A DNA stretch of 64,000 nucleotides, taken from contig CAIUAN010000038.1 in NCBI GenBank assembly GCA_903897145.1, forward strand, positions 124,001 to 188,000, written 5' to 3'. The stretch's first letter is position 1; the number at the start of each line of letters is the position of its first letter. The notes under the pieces are model-generated. The model searched no databases, was not told the origin of the DNA, and was given only the letters and a program-made list of their open reading frames with translations. A program made the translations under genes and the position numbers. Shown here piece by piece: positions 19,288 through 27,911 of the stretch. Origin of the DNA: an uncultured Bacteroidia bacterium. GTDB taxonomy: Bacteria > Bacteroidota > Bacteroidia > Bacteroidales > Prolixibacteraceae.

Positions 19288-20916
19288 ATGAATCTGCGAC
19301 CAGTCTTTGTAATCCTTGTCTCCCTCCTACTCCTATTGTCCTGCAAAGATGCTCCAATAAGGCCTGTTATTCGGATTATACCACTCCCTGCTCAAGCAGC
19401 AGATGTTGACGAAATATATACCCTAGAGAATAGCACTAGAATAGAAATCAATAATGAAAGCGATCAGTTACGCAAAATTGCAAAATACCTTTCAAATCAT
19501 ATCGAAAAGTATTTTGGCTTATCTAACGACATTATTATCTCTGATTCAAAAGATAAGAATACGATCTTCTTAAAGCTTGATGAAAACCTAAAAATCGGGA
19601 AAGAGGATTATCATCTGAACGTGCAATCCAATGGAGTAACAATTGAGGCTTCAACGCCTAATGGGCTCTTTTATGGTGTGCAGACGTTCATACAATTAAT
19701 GCCAGCAACGCCCAAAAAACTCACCTCGGTAATTGTTCCTGGAGTTGAAATCAATGACACGCCGCGCTTTGCTTGGAGAGGATTACAGCTTGATGTAAGT
19801 CGGCACTTTATGCCAAAAGATTTCATGCTCAAATATCTAGATGCCATGGCCATGCACAAACTAAACACGCTTCAATGGCATTTAACCGATGACCAAGGGT
19901 GGCGAGTAGAGATCAAAAAATATCCACGGCTCACTGAAGTTGGCTCGGTACGAAATAAAACAATGATAGGTCACATTAATAATTCCTATCGTTCAGATAC
20001 CTTATCAGCTGGCGGCTATTATACTCAAAATGATATACGTGAAATTGTAGCGTATGCAAAAGAGCGTTACATTACGATTATACCGGAGATAGCGATGCCA
20101 GGTCATGCCCTTGCTGCACTAGCGGCATATCCCGAATTAGGATGTACTGCCTCAAATTATGAAGTAGCCTCAAGATGGGGACAATTTAGCGATGTTTATT
20201 GCCCAGGAAAAGAGACAACCTTTAACTTTATAAAAGAAGTTATCCTAGAGATGACGCCGTTATTTCCCGGCAAATATTTTCATATTGGAGGTGCCGAATG
20301 CCCAGAGTCAAGATGGGAGAAATGCTCACAATGTCAACAAATAGTGCAAAACGACAGCTTAGAAGCAACCCATAGCCTTCGCAATTACTTTAGAAATAGA
20401 GTGAGTGATATCATCCATGCTGCGGGAAAAGAAACTGCTGAATGGGATGATGTTCTTCAAGATTCTCTTGTTTCAAAAGGAGTTGTTATCGCTTGGCGAG
20501 GTGAAGATGAAATTTACAAAGCGAGCAAAAGAAATAATCTAACCGTTCTATCTCCAGGGAGATATTACAATTTCGATCAATACCAAAATAATCCAAAAGA
20601 AGAGCCCCTTGCTGTTGGCGGACTTATAACACTTGAGCAAGTTTATAATTTCGAACCAGTACCAAAAGACTTATCAGTGCGCGAATTAAGGAATATACTT
20701 GGTGTTCAAGCTAATCTATGGACTCCCTATATGAAAACACCTATGCTTGTCGAATATATGACTTTCCCTCGCGCTGCAGCCCTTGCTGAAGTCGGGTGGT
20801 CGCCAAAGGAGAGCCGAAATTTTGGATGGTTTAAGAAAAGGATGCAGTTTGAAGTAAAACGGTATGAGGCGGAAAAGATAACCTATAGTAAAGCTGAATT
20901 TAAAGTTGCACTTTAA
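19288..20916 (+). CDS. GH20 beta-N-acetylhexosaminidase-like lipoprotein with altered catalytic motif
   Basis: A 542-residue protein of glycoside hydrolase family 20, with a lipoprotein signal (LLLLLSCKDA), an N-terminal GH20b-like domain (about 30-150) and the TIM barrel (about 155-520, WRGLQLDVSRHFMPK, LHWHLTDDQGWR-like block). GH20 enzymes use an Asp-Glu pair in the motif HIGGDE. Here residues 332-337 read HIGGAE, so the acid/base Glu337 is kept but the Asp that orients the substrate N-acetyl group is Ala336 (codon GCC at 20293-20295). It may be inactive or have altered specificity. It is followed by a strong terminator. Confidence 0.9.
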   Translation: MNLRPVFVILVSLLLLLSCKDAPIRPVIRIIPLPAQAADVDEIYTLENSTRIEINNESDQLRKIAKYLSNHIEKYFGLSNDIIISDSKDKNTIFLKLDENLKIGKEDYHLNVQSNGVTIEASTPNGLFYGVQTFIQLMPATPKKLTSVIVPGVEINDTPRFAWRGLQLDVSRHFMPKDFMLKYLDAMAMHKLNTLQWHLTDDQGWRVEIKKYPRLTEVGSVRNKTMIGHINNSYRSDTLSAGGYYTQNDIREIVAYAKERYITIIPEIAMPGHALAALAAYPELGCTASNYEVASRWGQFSDVYCPGKETTFNFIKEVILEMTPLFPGKYFHIGGAECPESRWEKCSQCQQIVQNDSLEATHSLRNYFRNRVSDIIHAAGKETAEWDDVLQDSLVSKGVVIAWRGEDEIYKASKRNNLTVLSPGRYYNFDQYQNNPKEEPLAVGGLITLEQVYNFEPVPKDLSVRELRNILGVQANLWTPYMKTPMLVEYMTFPRAAALAEVGWSPKESRNFGWFKKRMQFEVKRYEAEKITYSKAEFKVAL

Positions 20917-20932
20917 TCAATGAATAATCTAT

Positions 20933-20971
20933 AAAAAAAGGCCTGCATCAAATTTGACACAGGCCTTTTTT
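20933..20971. terminator. Bidirectional intrinsic terminator
   Basis: GGCCTG (20940-20945) pairs with CAGGCC (20960-20965), flanked by seven As on the left and six Ts on the right, so the stem extends through A-T pairs and gives a U-tract on both strands. It lies between the convergent GH20 gene and the coiled-coil lipoprotein gene. Confidence 0.88.
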
Positions 20972-20988
20972 CGATCTTAATGGCCTAT

Positions 20989-21870
20989 TTATTTTGCAAT
21001 AACCACTAGAACTTTAGAGGCACTCCAGAAATCCTTTGCATTCAAAATAATAATTTTTTCCACTGAATTGGTTCCTTCCAATTTATACGAACCTGTTGGA
21101 TGAGTCGTCAAAATTGTAACTTTCTTTTTCAATACTGGTATCTCATTAACCTTGGTAATATCAACCTTCGTAAAATCTGACATATTAAGGTTTGCAAGAA
21201 CATTTTTGGTGCGACCAAGACCAATAAAGCCGCCGGCTCCCGTGATAATTTTCTTCTCCTTTAATTCACGATTTGTACCAATAACATAATAAGCAGTATT
21301 CAATGCTTCAGTCTTGGCATCAATATCAGCCTGCTTTTTCTGATTGTCAGCACTTAAATCATTCACATTAGTCTTTAACTTAGAAACCTTAACATTCAAG
21401 TCTTTAACCTCAATATTCATTTTGCCAAGCTCATCAGACAATTGAGCGATCTGGGTATTTTTCTCATCAATCGACTTATTTAAGTTATTGATCATTTTCT
21501 GAAGCTCAGCCACATGACGGTTTGACTTGCTTAACTTAGCAGTTAGGTCGGCTACCAGCTTTCTATTTTTCTGAAGTAAGTCATAGATATAGGCGATATC
21601 ACTTTTAATCTGCTCCTTACGAGAACTCTGAACCTCACCAGATTTGGTGCTCATTGAGATTACACGCTCAACACGTTTAATAGAATCTAAATTAGCTTCT
21701 ACTTCATTAAACGTGGCCACGAACTCAGAGATATTAGAATCTTTATCAGATCCAACAGATCTAAGACTATCATTCTGTGCTTTTAGACGAGCAACTTCAG
21801 CTTTTCGGTTATCACAACTGTAAAACGAAACAAAAAATGGAATCAATAAGATATAATAAAGCTTTTTCAT
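20989..21870 (-). CDS. Coiled-coil lipoprotein (Cbp1-like family, function uncertain)
   Basis: A 293-residue predicted lipoprotein: the N-terminus MKKLYYILLIPFFVSFYSC gives a lipobox cysteine at residue 19, followed by a long heptad-rich coiled coil (about 25-195) and a small C-terminal domain (about 200-293) with ALNTAYYVIGTNRELKEKKII. The layout resembles Bacteroidota lipoproteins sometimes labelled Cbp1-type collagen-binding adhesins, but collagen binding should not be assumed. It is likely an envelope structural or scaffold protein. It stands alone between a bidirectional terminator and ybiT. Confidence 0.72.
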   Translation of the reverse strand: MKKLYYILLIPFFVSFYSCDNRKAEVARLKAQNDSLRSVGSDKDSNISEFVATFNEVEANLDSIKRVERVISMSTKSGEVQSSRKEQIKSDIAYIYDLLQKNRKLVADLTAKLSKSNRHVAELQKMINNLNKSIDEKNTQIAQLSDELGKMNIEVKDLNVKVSKLKTNVNDLSADNQKKQADIDAKTEALNTAYYVIGTNRELKEKKIITGAGGFIGLGRTKNVLANLNMSDFTKVDITKVNEIPVLKKKVTILTTHPTGSYKLEGTNSVEKIIILNAKDFWSASKVLVVIAK

Positions 21871-21943
21871 GAATTTTGATTTTAAATTAATTTTTAATAA
21901 AGCTAATGGAAAATGGTGTTAAACAGAAATAAATTAGAGATTA

Positions 21944-23599
<1,656 letters not shown>

Positions 23600-23607
23600 T
23601 TAATGCG

Positions 23608-23615
23608 CAAAGGTA
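23608..23615 (-). promoter_or_regulatory. Putative -7 element TACCTTTG for ybiT
   Basis: On the minus strand TACCTTTG matches TAnnTTTG and lies 50 bases upstream of the ybiT ATG. No TTG is seen 17-23 bases further upstream. Confidence 0.5.
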
Positions 23616-23704
23616 GCCAAAAAAAAATTCATTCATCCTATATTGATTATCAGCAAAATAGAAATTACTAAGACTTTTTTAAAGACTGAAAATTAAAGAT
23701 AGAC

Positions 23705-24490
23705 TTAGATAATTAAAAATTGATCGGCATCTTTTTCTACTGGAAATTTAACTCTAAAATCATCAAGGAGTGATTTAGACAATTCATAAAGCAAGATACG
23801 AGAGTCGAGGCTAGCTATCGGCTCAGCTATTTCTCCTCTTGCAGTTACCAATTGACTCTCTCCATTGTAACTAACAGAATTTCCATCAATCCCTACTCGG
23901 TTTACGCCAGCGACATAGACTTGATTTTCTATAGCTCTTGCCCGAAGTAAGACTTTCCATACTTCTTTACGAGGTTCTGGCCAATTAGCCACAAAAATCA
24001 TTAGATCGATATCAGATTTATTTCGGCACCAGACTGGAAAGCGAAGATCGTAACATATAAAAGGAGCAATACGCCAACCGAGGTATGAAATAACGACTCG
24101 ACTTACACCTGGTTGTAAACATTTGGATTCGCCCCCTATAGAAAATAGATGTCGTTTATCATAAAATGAAATATCGCCTTCTGGGGTTAAGAATACAAAA
24201 CGATTGAAATATAAATCTTTTTCTTTAAGATAAAGACTGCCTCCAATTGCAATTTTAGTTTTCTTGGAGAGTTCAATCAACCAGGTCAAAGTTGGCCCGT
24301 CCATGCTCTCAGACAGCTCCTCTATCGCAGAAGTAAATCCAGTGGTAAAAGTTTCAGGAAGAAAAACGACATCAGCTTTGCCAATTAATGAAAGTATTAA
24401 TTGCTCAAAATTTAGTCTGTTTTGAATTGGATTTTCCCAGACTAATTCATTCTGAATAAGAGCTATACGAAGACTATCACAAGTTTTCAT
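23705..24490 (-). CDS. Nitrilase-superfamily amidase (YafV/omega-amidase-like)
   Basis: A 261-residue carbon-nitrogen hydrolase with the Glu-Lys-Cys triad of the nitrilase superfamily: FLPETFTTGF, YDKRHLFSIGGE and PFICYDLRFPVWCR. The YDKRHLFSIGGE string resembles YafV/Nit2 omega-amidases, which hydrolyse 2-oxoglutaramate or 2-oxosuccinamate in methionine salvage and glutamine metabolism. It starts 8 bases after the stop of the PlsC-like gene, so both are probably one transcript. The exact substrate is inferred from family resemblance. Confidence 0.88.
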   Translation of the reverse strand: MKTCDSLRIALIQNELVWENPIQNRLNFEQLILSLIGKADVVFLPETFTTGFTSAIEELSESMDGPTLTWLIELSKKTKIAIGGSLYLKEKDLYFNRFVFLTPEGDISFYDKRHLFSIGGESKCLQPGVSRVVISYLGWRIAPFICYDLRFPVWCRNKSDIDLMIFVANWPEPRKEVWKVLLRARAIENQVYVAGVNRVGIDGNSVSYNGESQLVTARGEIAEPIASLDSRILLYELSKSLLDDFRVKFPVEKDADQFLII

Positions 24491-24498
24491 TAATTTAT

Positions 24499-25059
24499 TT
24501 AGTCAAGGCCATCGCCGAAGATAAAATTCTTGGGGTGTTTACCCACTACTCCCCTTTGCTTATACCATTTCTTCACGGTTAGCATATCCGCAGTTAAGTC
24601 ATCCGTTAGCACCATCGGCTCCACGATGCCAACCTCTTTTCGACCCCAATCAAATACAGCAAAATATACTGGGACATTGGCAGCCCTTGCAATCGTATGA
24701 AAACCACCTTTCCATTTTGTTGCAGGTTTGCGGGTTCCCTCAATCGCAATAGCCAGATGCATCACTTCTCGTTTTTCAAATTCAACAACAATTTGCTTCA
24801 CTAAGCTTACCCCTTTTGATAAATCTAATGGAATAGCTCCCATATAGTTAAGAAGATATTTTGTTGGAAAGAAAAAGAATTTTTTATTGACAATTATACT
24901 AGATTTCCCACCAATAGAATTATAAAAAAGCCAAGAAATCACAAAATCCCAAATCGAAGTATGAGGGACACCAAGAACAACGCATTTAGGTACCGGAGCA
25001 AGACCGCTAATAACTTTCCATCCAGTAATCCACAATAGAAATTTTGAAATATACCTCAT
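24499..25059 (-). CDS. 1-acyl-sn-glycerol-3-phosphate acyltransferase (PlsC-like)
   Basis: A 186-residue acyltransferase with the PlsC motifs: HX4D in GVPHTSIWDF and the phosphate-binding EGTR in AIEGTRKPATKW. These enzymes acylate lysophosphatidic acid or related lysophospholipids at the membrane. The start is set at ATG 25059 (MRYISKFLLW): a TTG at 25080 would lie inside a TATTTTTG promoter element (25078-25085), so it cannot be the translated start. The protein is shorter than canonical PlsC (about 240), as in a compact Bacteroidota subgroup. It precedes the nitrilase gene by 8 bases. Confidence 0.85.
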   Translation of the reverse strand: MRYISKFLLWITGWKVISGLAPVPKCVVLGVPHTSIWDFVISWLFYNSIGGKSSIIVNKKFFFFPTKYLLNYMGAIPLDLSKGVSLVKQIVVEFEKREVMHLAIAIEGTRKPATKWKGGFHTIARAANVPVYFAVFDWGRKEVGIVEPMVLTDDLTADMLTVKKWYKQRGVVGKHPKNFIFGDGLD

Positions 25060-25077
25060 ATCGATTAACCTTTTAGA

Positions 25078-25085
25078 CAAAAATA
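25078..25085 (-). promoter_or_regulatory. Putative -7 element TATTTTTG for the PlsC-like/nitrilase pair
   Basis: TATTTTTG on the minus strand, 18 bases upstream of ATG 25059. It matches the consensus exactly and decides the start of the PlsC-like gene. No -33 TTG at normal spacing. Confidence 0.5.
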
Positions 25086-25137
25086 GTCACTAAATACCAT
25101 AAAATGATTGCATTATCAAAAAATAAGACGTAACACT

Positions 25138-26388
25138 TTAGGCTGTGTGCGAAAACAAAGGCAAAAGCAGTAGGATTAGAGAGAGTACAACCAATACAAT
25201 CACAGCCGACCAACCTATAAGGTTATTAAACCATTTATTGACATATTTACCCATTATTTTCTTATTATTGACTAATAAAATCATGCAAATCAACACAACA
25301 GGAAGCAACATTCCATTAATAACTTGTGTCCAGAGGGAGATTTTAATGAGCGGTGCATTGGGAATTAAAATGATAGCTGCTCCAATAATTAAAATTCCGG
25401 TGTATAGGATGTAAAATTCTTTAGCCTCATCCCATTTTTTATCAATACCGGCCTCAAATCCGAATGCCTCACAGACATAAAAAGCAGTAGCCAAAGGCAA
25501 GATTGTGGCCGAAAATATGGATGCAATAAATAGACCAAAAGCAAAAAGTTGAGAAGCAAAAGCACCAGCAAGTGGCTTTAAAGCTAGCGCAGCATCTTTC
25601 GCTTCATTGATTTGTACCCCGTTCTCATGCAATGTTGAAGCACAAGCTACCATGATAAAAAAGGCAACAACTACGGTAGCGATACAACCAACAACGATAT
25701 CAATCAAAGAGTATTTAAATTGTTTCATCTTTAATCCCTTTTCAATGACCGAAGATTGCATGTAAAATTGCATCCAAGGAGCAATTGTGGTACCAATAAT
25801 TCCTATAATCATAGCCAAACTTTGCGCATTAAGTTCCATTTGCGGGTGCAACACGGCTTGTCCAATCTCGGCCCAATGCGGTTTTCCCATTAAGGCAGAA
25901 ACAACATACATCAACAAGGAGACGCTAAACAGAAGAAAAATACGTTCAGCAATTTTATAAGTCCCCTTGACGACTAGAAACCAAATCAAAAAGCCAACGA
26001 TGGGAACAGAGATATATTTGTTCACTCCAAAGACCTCCATACTCCCCGCAACTCCAGCGAATTCAGTAGTTGTATTACCAATGTCGGCAATCAATAGACC
26101 GATAAAAATAAAAAAGGTTATTTTGACACCGGCATTTTCGCGAATCAAATCAGCCAGCCCCTTCCCGGTAACAATACCCATTCGTGCATTCATCTCTTGG
26201 ATAATGACCAACACAATAAAAGAAGGGATTAAAGTCCAAATTAGGTTATAGCCATATAAAGCGGCAGCAACAGAATAAGTTGTTATTCCGCCCGCATCAT
26301 TATCTACGCTTCCTGTTATAATTCCTGGACCAAGGATTGCTAGAAAGATCCCTAGCTTTTGAAAAAATGATTTCTTATTCTTAACCAT
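25138..26388 (-). CDS. NRAMP-related divalent metal (possibly Mg2+) transporter
   Basis: A 416-residue polytopic protein of the SLC11/NRAMP fold with 11 predicted helices. In TM1 the canonical DPGN is replaced by DNDA (29-32), and in TM6 the canonical MPH is replaced by APW (203-205). Loss of the TM6 methionine that selects transition metals is a trait of the NRAMP-related Mg2+ transporter (NrMT) branch, so Mg2+ rather than Mn2+/Fe2+ is a plausible substrate. The gene starts 10 bases after a soluble MgtE-like regulatory protein, which strengthens the magnesium reading. Not a standard MntH. Confidence 0.85.
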   Translation of the reverse strand: MVKNKKSFFQKLGIFLAILGPGIITGSVDNDAGGITTYSVAAALYGYNLIWTLIPSFIVLVIIQEMNARMGIVTGKGLADLIRENAGVKITFFIFIGLLIADIGNTTTEFAGVAGSMEVFGVNKYISVPIVGFLIWFLVVKGTYKIAERIFLLFSVSLLMYVVSALMGKPHWAEIGQAVLHPQMELNAQSLAMIIGIIGTTIAPWMQFYMQSSVIEKGLKMKQFKYSLIDIVVGCIATVVVAFFIMVACASTLHENGVQINEAKDAALALKPLAGAFASQLFAFGLFIASIFSATILPLATAFYVCEAFGFEAGIDKKWDEAKEFYILYTGILIIGAAIILIPNAPLIKISLWTQVINGMLLPVVLICMILLVNNKKIMGKYVNKWFNNLIGWSAVIVLVVLSLILLLLPLFSHTA

Positions 26389-26398
26389 GCCTAAACCA

Positions 26399-27667
26399 CT
26401 ATTTATTTGTCCTACGTTTCTTTATTAAATCTTCAACGACATCGTCAATTACAACCATTCCTTTCAGGACATTATTTTTATCAACAACCGGAATTGCCAA
26501 TAAGTTATATTTCGATACAATCTCAGCAATTTCATTAATCTTCTGATAATCTATTAAATGAACAGGTGAAGGCTTCATAATTTGCTTCAACTGAATAGAT
26601 GGAGCAGAGACCACGACATCACGAATTGAGAAGGTTGCTAATAAGACTTCTTGTTCATCAATTACAAAGAAATTATATAAGGTTTCAAATTCTGGCTGAT
26701 TGGTTCTAAGTTCGGTAAGCACCTCTTCAATGGTCGTATTTTCGCTAAAGGAGAGATACTCTGATGACATGATACTTCCCACCGTATGATCAGGATAGAC
26801 CAATAGCTCACGAACTTCTTGAGAAGTGTCTTTCTCCATCTCATTAAGCAACAGCTCCACCTTATCGTCTTCCAAGGAATCTAAGATATCAGCTACCTCA
26901 TCGGCCGGCATACGATCTAAGACGTCAGCTGCTTTTTCAATGGAAAGACTCTCAAGAATATGAAGCTGAGTTTCCTTATCGAGCTCTTCCATAACATCCG
27001 CAGCTTTCTCTTCATCCAATGCAGAGAAAACTTCAGCACTAGCCTTACGACCAAGATCCTCGATAATATCGGCTAAATCAGATGGATGGAGAGTCTGAAG
27101 CTTGGAATAGCTCTTAGAAAGTTTAATGTTATAATTGGAAAAATCAATCGTTTCAACATCTTCCCAAAGAATAAACTTAGCGGGTATTGTGCCTCCGAAC
27201 AAACTAGCGATAGACATCAAGGGTTTAACAATTCCAATTCTGCGCAACAAGCCTTCAATGCCAATATCAACGGCCACGGCAAAAGTTTCACTATTTATTG
27301 TCACCAACCTCACATCGTTTACGCGAACGAGTTTGCGTCCATTCAAATCAACAATCTGGTTGTCCAGGACAGCTTCAGCTAAATGGAGACTATGGTTTAA
27401 TTCTTCTACTGAGAGGTCTAGTAATAGATCGCAGATAATTTTCAACTTTCCTCTAACCTTTTCAACATGAAAATTTTGAAAAGAATAAAAAATACCTCCG
27501 AGTTTTGTCTTTAATTTAATTCCTTTTAAAACCGGATGTCCAGTGGGTGAATTCGATGAATCGGCATCGACCAAGAGATCCTTAACCACGCCAATATAAC
27601 GACCATTAGAATCTGTTGCACGCAGTCCTATGATTCGGCTTAAATAAAATGTAGTAATTGATGTCAT
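26399..27667 (-). CDS. Soluble PRC-barrel/MgtE-N/CBS protein, putative Mg2+ sensor for the adjacent NRAMP-like transporter
   Basis: A 422-residue cytoplasmic protein without membrane segments. Two PRC-barrel-like stretches (about 5-90 and 95-175) precede a MgtE N-domain of superhelical repeats (about 188-290, LHPSDLADIIEDLG and later MPADEVADILDSL) and two CBS domains (about 295-418). The MgtE N and CBS domains sense Mg2+ in the MgtE channel, but the MgtE membrane domain is missing. The next gene, 10 bases on, encodes an NRAMP-like transporter. Start chosen at ATG 27667 behind a strong Shine-Dalgarno; a GTG at 27673 lies within two bases of it. Confidence 0.87.
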   Translation of the reverse strand: MTSITTFYLSRIIGLRATDSNGRYIGVVKDLLVDADSSNSPTGHPVLKGIKLKTKLGGIFYSFQNFHVEKVRGKLKIICDLLLDLSVEELNHSLHLAEAVLDNQIVDLNGRKLVRVNDVRLVTINSETFAVAVDIGIEGLLRRIGIVKPLMSIASLFGGTIPAKFILWEDVETIDFSNYNIKLSKSYSKLQTLHPSDLADIIEDLGRKASAEVFSALDEEKAADVMEELDKETQLHILESLSIEKAADVLDRMPADEVADILDSLEDDKVELLLNEMEKDTSQEVRELLVYPDHTVGSIMSSEYLSFSENTTIEEVLTELRTNQPEFETLYNFFVIDEQEVLLATFSIRDVVVSAPSIQLKQIMKPSPVHLIDYQKINEIAEIVSKYNLLAIPVVDKNNVLKGMVVIDDVVEDLIKKRRTNK

Positions 27668-27673
27668 GTGCAC

Positions 27674-27701
27674 CTCCTTTATTTTGGGATATTACAAGGA
27701 G
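27674..27701 (-). promoter_or_regulatory. Shine-Dalgarno and sequestering hairpin in the leader of the MgtE-like gene
   Basis: Minus-strand leader: AAGGAG (plus coordinates 27674-27679, part of AAAGGAGG) lies 6 bases before ATG 27667. An exact complement CTCCTT lies at 27696-27701, leaving a 16-base loop. The six-pair stem would hide the ribosome binding site. Strong SD sites are unusual in Bacteroidota, so this may be a translational switch; no known riboswitch consensus was recognised. Confidence 0.5.
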
Positions 27702-27795
27702 CGCAAACGTAGCTTAACGATCCCTCGATATCAGGTTAATATAATTATATCCGTAGGGCCTTCGTCCATTTATGCAATGATTTTGGTTCGCAGGG

Positions 27796-27829
27796 CAAAA
27801 GTAGGTTTTTTGTTCTAAGAAAAAAACAA
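27796..27829 (-). promoter_or_regulatory. Putative promoter for the MgtE-like/NRAMP operon
   Basis: TACTTTTG at 27796-27803 with TTG at 27827-27829, spacing 23 (upper limit for the Bacteroidota consensus). It would give a leader of about 120 bases, long enough for regulation. Confidence 0.45.
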
Positions 27830-27911
27830 TTTTCAGGTCATAATTGTGAACATATCGTTAAATCAGTTTCAGCATGCTTAGGAGAAAATTCTACAAGGAG
27901 CAAAAAAAATA

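Noticed and set aside
20989-21870. Naming the coiled-coil lipoprotein a collagen adhesin
   Set aside because: Only overall layout supports it; coiled-coil similarity is not specific.
25060-25080. TTG start at 25080 for the PlsC-like gene
   Set aside because: It overlaps the TATTTTTG promoter element; ATG 25059 begins the conserved N-terminus.
27668-27911. Known Mg2+ riboswitch (M-box or ykoK type) in the leader of the MgtE-like gene
   Set aside because: The leader has a possible SD hairpin, but I could not recognise the M-box core, so no riboswitch class is claimed.
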